From Sipunculus nudus (lineage: Eukaryota > Annelida > Sipuncula > Golfingiida > Sipunculidae), in the NCBI GenBank assembly GCA_026874595.1, contig CM049320.1:7319464-7383463 (forward strand): a DNA stretch of 64,000 bases, written 5' to 3'. Position numbers and translations under genes: made by a program. Each line of letters opens with the position of its first letter. Position 1 is the stretch's first letter. The notes under the pieces are model-generated. The model did no database searches. It was not told where the DNA came from and saw nothing but the letters and a program-made list of their open reading frames with translations. Positions 59,691 to 64,000 of this stretch are shown in pieces.

Positions 59691-60446
59691 ATAGACATTC
59701 TGACCAATCCACCAGTACTAACGTATCCGAACTTTGACTTACCTTTCGTGTTTCACACAGACGCTTCAGAGCAAGGGTTAGGAGCAGTCTTGTACCAACG
59801 CCAAGATGGAAAGTTGAGAATTGTCGCCTTCGGTTCCTGAACCCTGTCCCCTGTCGAGAAGAATTACCATCTGCATGCCAGCAAGTTAGAATTCCTTGCC
59901 ACGAAATGGGCTATATGTGAAAAGTTCAGGGATTATGTGTACTATGCACCTCACTTCACCGTATACACTGACAATAACCCATTGACTTATGTGATGAGTA
60001 CTGCCAAGCTCAATGCGGTTGGTCATAGATGGGTAGGTGAACTTTCTGATTTTCGTTTCGATATCAGGTATCGTCCTGGGAAGGTCAACGTAGATGCTGA
60101 CGCCCTGTCCCTCCTGCCTCTGGACATACACACCTATGTTAATGAATGCACAGAAGAGCTGTCAAGGAAAATTGTTTGCGCCACCTGGGAGGGATGTCGA
60201 GCTGCTAGGAAAAATTATGTAGCATATGTAGCAGTCTTCAACCTGTCAACAGACGAACCTGACCACCCTAGTGGGGGATTACCAAACATTGAACGTGATG
60301 AATTGATGAGGGTCCAGAAGGCTGATCCTCATATCAAAGAGTCGATCAAATTGAAAAAAACATACACTGTACTACCAGATGATGTGCGCCGGAAAACTAC
60401 AGGCCATATCAGGAGACTAATGCGTGAATGGAACAAACTTCATTAA
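59691..60446 (+). pseudogene. Gypsy RNase H remnant (copy B)
   Basis: FHTDASEQGLGAVL, KLEFLA-x-KWA and TDNNPLTY are present, and the final motif reads DADALSLLP, closer to the family consensus than copy A. A TGA at about 59837 in the FGSRTLSP region splits it. Confidence 0.85.
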
Positions 60447-60488
60447 GAGAGTGGGGTACTCTATCGTCGGACATGTCGAGTTCCACAG

Positions 60489-61412
60489 TTGGTCCTACCA
60501 GGAGAGTTTAAGCCACTTGTTCTGAAATGTTTGCATAATGACATTGGTCACGTAGGGACAGAGCGAGTCATCAACTTAGCAAGGGATCGCTTCTATTGGC
60601 CGTACATGAAGAGAGACATTGAGGAATATGTAACCAGAAAGTGTTCTTGCATAAAGCAGAAGAAGCCAACTACAAACGTCCGAGCACCCATGGGAAGTAT
60701 TACCACCAATTCACCCCTTGAGCTTGTGTCCATCGATTACTTACACTTAGAGAAGTGCAAGGGTGGGTTTGAGTACATATTGGACGTGGTGGACCATTTC
60801 ACAAGATTTACGCAAGCATATGCCACCAAGGATAAGCCGGGGAAAACAGCTGCTCGAAAACTCTTCGATGACTGTATCCCACGATTTGGTTACCCGTCAA
60901 AACTACACCACGATCAGGGTCGTGAATTTGAAAATGAACTGTTCAAAACGCTACAAAATCTAACAGGAGTGGGTCATTTCAGGACCACACCATACCATCC
61001 ACAAGGATATCCCGCAGAGAGATTTAATAGGACATCACTCCAAATGCTCAGGACGCTTGAGGAGAAAGAAAAAAGCAAATTGAAAAGAGCATCTTCCACA
61101 AGTGGTGCTGATTATAATTGTACTAGACATGAAGCCACAGGCTTTGCACCGTTTTTCTTGTTATATGGTCGTCACCCGAGGCTGCCCATCGACATGATAT
61201 TTGGACTGAATGATAACGAGAACACTTCTTCCCCGAAAAGCTATGCAGAGAAGTGGGCAGTGAGGATGAAGGATGCCTACCGGATTGCTTCTGACAATAG
61301 TAAACAGTCGAGTGCACGTGGAAAAAAGTATTATGATCGTCACCAGAAGGGAGTAGTCCTCTTACCCGGCGACCGTGTCCTTGTCAGAAATTTAAGTGAG
61401 GTGGCCCAGTAA
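60489..61412 (+). CDS. Gypsy integrase, open frame (copy B)
   Basis: A 307-residue open frame covering nearly the full integrase, which would insert element cDNA into chromosomes. Zinc head: H16, H21, then C52 and C54. Catalytic core: D83 in SIDYLHLE, D142 in HHDQGREF and E177 in AERFNR, with the usual DD-about-35-E spacing. The C-terminal part includes [15 protein letters not shown] and GDRVLVRN. The frame ends at 61412 in the GPY/F-type region, which continues in another frame (61439-61858), so even here the protein lacks its normal end. Upstream RT and RNase H are broken, so it is not part of a continuous pol. It is a transposon gene, not a host gene. Confidence 0.85.
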   Translation: MVLPGEFKPLVLKCLHNDIGHVGTERVINLARDRFYWPYMKRDIEEYVTRKCSCIKQKKPTTNVRAPMGSITTNSPLELVSIDYLHLEKCKGGFEYILDVVDHFTRFTQAYATKDKPGKTAARKLFDDCIPRFGYPSKLHHDQGREFENELFKTLQNLTGVGHFRTTPYHPQGYPAERFNRTSLQMLRTLEEKEKSKLKRASSTSGADYNCTRHEATGFAPFFLLYGRHPRLPIDMIFGLNDNENTSSPKSYAEKWAVRMKDAYRIASDNSKQSSARGKKYYDRHQKGVVLLPGDRVLVRNLSEVAQ

Positions 61413-62162
61413 AACTAAGGTCATATTGGGAGAAAGAGGTGTATATTGTTAAGGAGCAAGTAAGTGATAACCCAGTATACAAGGTTTGTCCAGAGACTGG
61501 GCAGAACAGATACCGTACACTACACCGAAACCTCCTCCATCTGGTAAACGAGTTGCCAATCAACATCTCACCCCAAGCAAAACAGACCAACCCAAAGAGA
61601 AAGATAGCTACACGACAGGTTGTCAACGAGAGTTCGTCAGACTCGGAACACGACGCGCCACAATACTATCTCAGGGTATCCAGGTCAAGGGAACCCAAGG
61701 TTGATACTCCGAGACTTAATCACCAAGCAGAACCAGAGGAACCAGATATAGTTAGTGAGGCTGCAGGAGAGGACCCGGAACCTGTTGTGATGCAGGAAAC
61801 GACGCAGCATTTCATACACCATACTGAGGAAACGGCACCAGGGGTTGAGAGTGGTTGAGCCTGAGAATGTAGCAGGAGTCCATTTGCCACAGACTCCTTC
61901 AGTAGCTCATGTGGAACCCGAAGGATTACCTAATCAGCCATGGGTGAGACGATCCATGAGGGAAAGGAAACCAGCCCGTCGGTTCACTTATGAGATGTTG
62001 GGTCAACCATCTTACCAGACGAACAGTGCAGTTAACATGATCGGAGCCTATGGAGTGCCGTCCAGACCAATTTGGAACATGCCAGTATATCCTGTTTCTT
62101 ATCAACAATCGTACCTTCCACCAATTTTTCCCTATCCCCACCTGTGTCTATTGATAGAATAG
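61413..62162 (+). pseudogene. Gypsy pol C-terminal tail (copy B)
   Basis: Same acidic, Pro-rich tail as in copy A, but split into two frames (61439-61858 and 61845-62162) by a one-base gain near 61842. In copy A this part is one frame. Confidence 0.7.
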
Positions 62163-62287
62163 GATAGATTTTATGGACTTGTTGTACATTGTGATGTGAC
62201 TATATATACATATGCACATAGTTAATAATGTTTTGAAGATTTCTAGTTTTTGTTATGTTGGGAGCCATTTTCTTTTGGCGGGGAGCG

Positions 62288-64000
62288 TGTGACATACACA
62301 AAATGTGTAGCAACTTATGTGTTATTTTATATGTAATGTTTGAATATTAGCTTTAATGAAGCGTAAATTGAGGTTCCGCTGACTTTTTTTTCATTTTTTT
62401 TGTAGGTGTAATCTACTTGCCCGGGGCCAATGAAGGCTGTATACACAGTTGCCTGGCGAGCGAGTGCACCTAGACCGGAACTTCCGCCCATGACGTCATG
62501 TTTCGGTTCTCGCTCGATGAAGACATCGTGTCAACTATTCTTTCCTGTGTTTTTCAGGTTAGTAACGTTTCAAATGCTTTAGCCCCAATTATAAATCCGT
62601 AGTATTGTTAAATAACGAAAAGGGATAAGAACTGCATGAGTTTTGACACGTATTATCTTGTAGAAATGATACTTTGGTAGTTTCCCCGCATCCACATAAA
62701 ACGTTTGGTACCAAGCGTTCGCGCCATGTTCATTTTCACGGAACTGAGAGTTTCTGAGTTTCTCCCGTGTCTGTATTAGGCAAATGAGCTCTCCCAAGCA
62801 AGTATAAGGTTATTTACTACTGTTATCTTGCTAGTTAAATGTGTAAATACTATTGATCAGGGTAAGTTTTTAATTAATCTGGTGCGAGTTTGTGAAGTTA
62901 GTGCAGATTTCACGCTTCACAAGTTGTTCACGTGCAAAAGTCATAGGTCATGTCCCCCCTTCCCCCCCCCCCTAATATTGATCTGAGACTGATCAGGCTT
63001 GAAGTAGAAGCTGTAAACATCTATTACTTGTCTTCTTGATCACATATTTATTATGATATTCTCTTAATAATATAGAGAATTATTTTATGTGTTTGGGTAA
63101 TGGTACATGCTCAGGGATATAGATTGCTGATGGAGAGTAATAGATATATCAAGAGTCAGTTGACAGGCCATACTTTATGTTGGTACCAATATACATGATT
63201 TTGGAATAGGCCAGTGTTTAAAGATCCAGGTCTTCTATTATGTCATTAGATTTATGTTCAACTCAGTAATTTTTATAAAACAGTATTGAGACAGAGGCTC
63301 ATCATATTCAGGATTTATCAGGAATAGGTACTCAGTTATTTTATATAAAGCCATAGTTTGTGAGACATATAAATCCTTACCAAAATTCAAGTGGAAAACA
63401 GGGTCCATGAACACTGTCATTTGGTTAAGTTAGAAAGTCATTTTTAGTGAAACCCATCTGTTGCTTGATGACAATAACTTTTAATGTAAATTTGCACATT
63501 TGTATATGCCAGAATTAAAAGAGGATTGTATAAGGCAAGTAGTAATCTGGGGTAACTTTGTATATTTCATTATTGGTGTAACAACATATTTTGGACTTGA
63601 ACTTTACACTTGCAATGAAAATCATCTGAACATCATTGATATATTTTTGTGTTGTAAGTGCTGCCACCTGTCGGAGGTTAGGAAAACTAAAACGCTATTT
63701 GAGAGATCAGATTCCAGCTCTATGCATATGAATGACAGACAGTGTTAGAGAGAAATAAATCATTGGACATGCATGATGAGTGATAATATTTAATTCTATC
63801 AATATTATGATAAAGATGTTTGTTTTATCATAGACATCCTAACAGTACTCATTGAATTAAGCTGATATGTTTATGTTTAATAATAACTCAGGACCAGATT
63901 TTATTGTTAGCAGGCATTATGTGAGCACTTCCATTGTAAATAGCATTTATTTATCAGGTTGTCAGATGGAAAATCAGCACATGTGGATTAGTCAGATTAG
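62288..64000 (+). repeat. 3' LTR of gypsy element, copy B (partial)
   Basis: Starts TGTGAC after the purine tract. First repeat R is at 62498-62558; the second R and the LTR end lie outside the window. It otherwise follows 14235-15949. Confidence 0.75.

Larger units (their letters stand above)
41528..64000. repeat. Segmental duplication, copy B (interrupted)
   Basis: Second copy of the sequence at 1-15949, same orientation. It is interrupted by 45351-51990 (repeat module, fucosyltransferase gene and an LTR element) and by 52500-53077 (unidentified sequence). It lacks the 0.65-kb segment present in copy A at 5205-5856. It continues past the window end inside the 3' LTR of the gypsy element. 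Several G or C homopolymers are shorter here than in copy A. Confidence 0.93.
56002..64000 (+). mobile_element. Ty3/gypsy LTR retrotransposon, gag-less (copy B, runs off window)
   Basis: Counterpart of 7942-16616: truncated 5' LTR, tRNA-Pro primer site, protease fragment without the catalytic triad, RT, RNase H, integrase, tail and 3' LTR. Private changes relative to copy A include a restored or never-lost frame in RT near 59131, a new stop at about 59330, a stop in RNase H at about 59837 and an integrase that stays open. The 3' LTR is cut by the window end. Confidence 0.93.

Noticed and set aside
1..64000. CRISPR arrays, operons or bacterial defence systems
   Set aside because: No direct-repeat/spacer array or dense same-strand gene runs; the content is clearly metazoan.

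Overview
The window looks like nuclear DNA of a marine invertebrate, most likely a lophotrochozoan and probably a bivalve-type mollusc. The evidence is AT-rich intergenic DNA, a tandem family of single-exon alpha-1,3-fucosyltransferase (GT10) genes, and several metazoan retroelement types (Ty3/gypsy, a DIRS-like remnant, an L1-like LINE). No prokaryotic signatures were seen. The species call is inference; no taxonomic marker is present.

Layout. Positions 1-15949 (copy A) and about 41528-64000 (copy B) are a long, highly similar segmental duplication, which in B is interrupted by a 6.6-kb block (45351-51990) and a 0.6-kb block (52500-53077). Each copy carries duplicated flanks of fucosyltransferase genes at its left end, then a decayed DIRS-like element (5857-7935; 53937-55995), then a gag-less Ty3/gypsy element with a tRNA-Pro primer binding site (7942-16616; 56002-end). 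Between the copies lies a fucosyltransferase neighbourhood (22.7-41.5 kb), continued inside copy B at 45.4-48.5 kb. It holds two intact-looking genes (36753-37958 and 47253-48431, both minus strand), one copy with a premature stop (24237-25430, minus), a full-length but broken plus-strand pseudogene (40300-41471) and three fragments. A LINE of about 6.1 kb (25535-31598) has split this array, and a solo LTR (about 38336-39014) sits in one promoter-side flank. The segment 16.6-22.7 kb has no recognisable gene; it holds an inverted pair of 21-bp minisatellite elements and several simple repeats.

How it fits together. The only credible host genes are the fucosyltransferases: Golgi type II membrane enzymes that transfer fucose from GDP-fucose to glycans. 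The repeated flanking modules, their two orientations and two visible inversion junctions (about 560/42080 and about 39760) show that the array grew by repeated direct and inverted duplication. The retroelements ride along as passengers and serve as time markers: lesions shared by both gypsy copies (no gag, the same stop in RT) predate the large duplication, while lesions private to one copy postdate it. All percentages and family placements would need alignment; everything here was read by eye.
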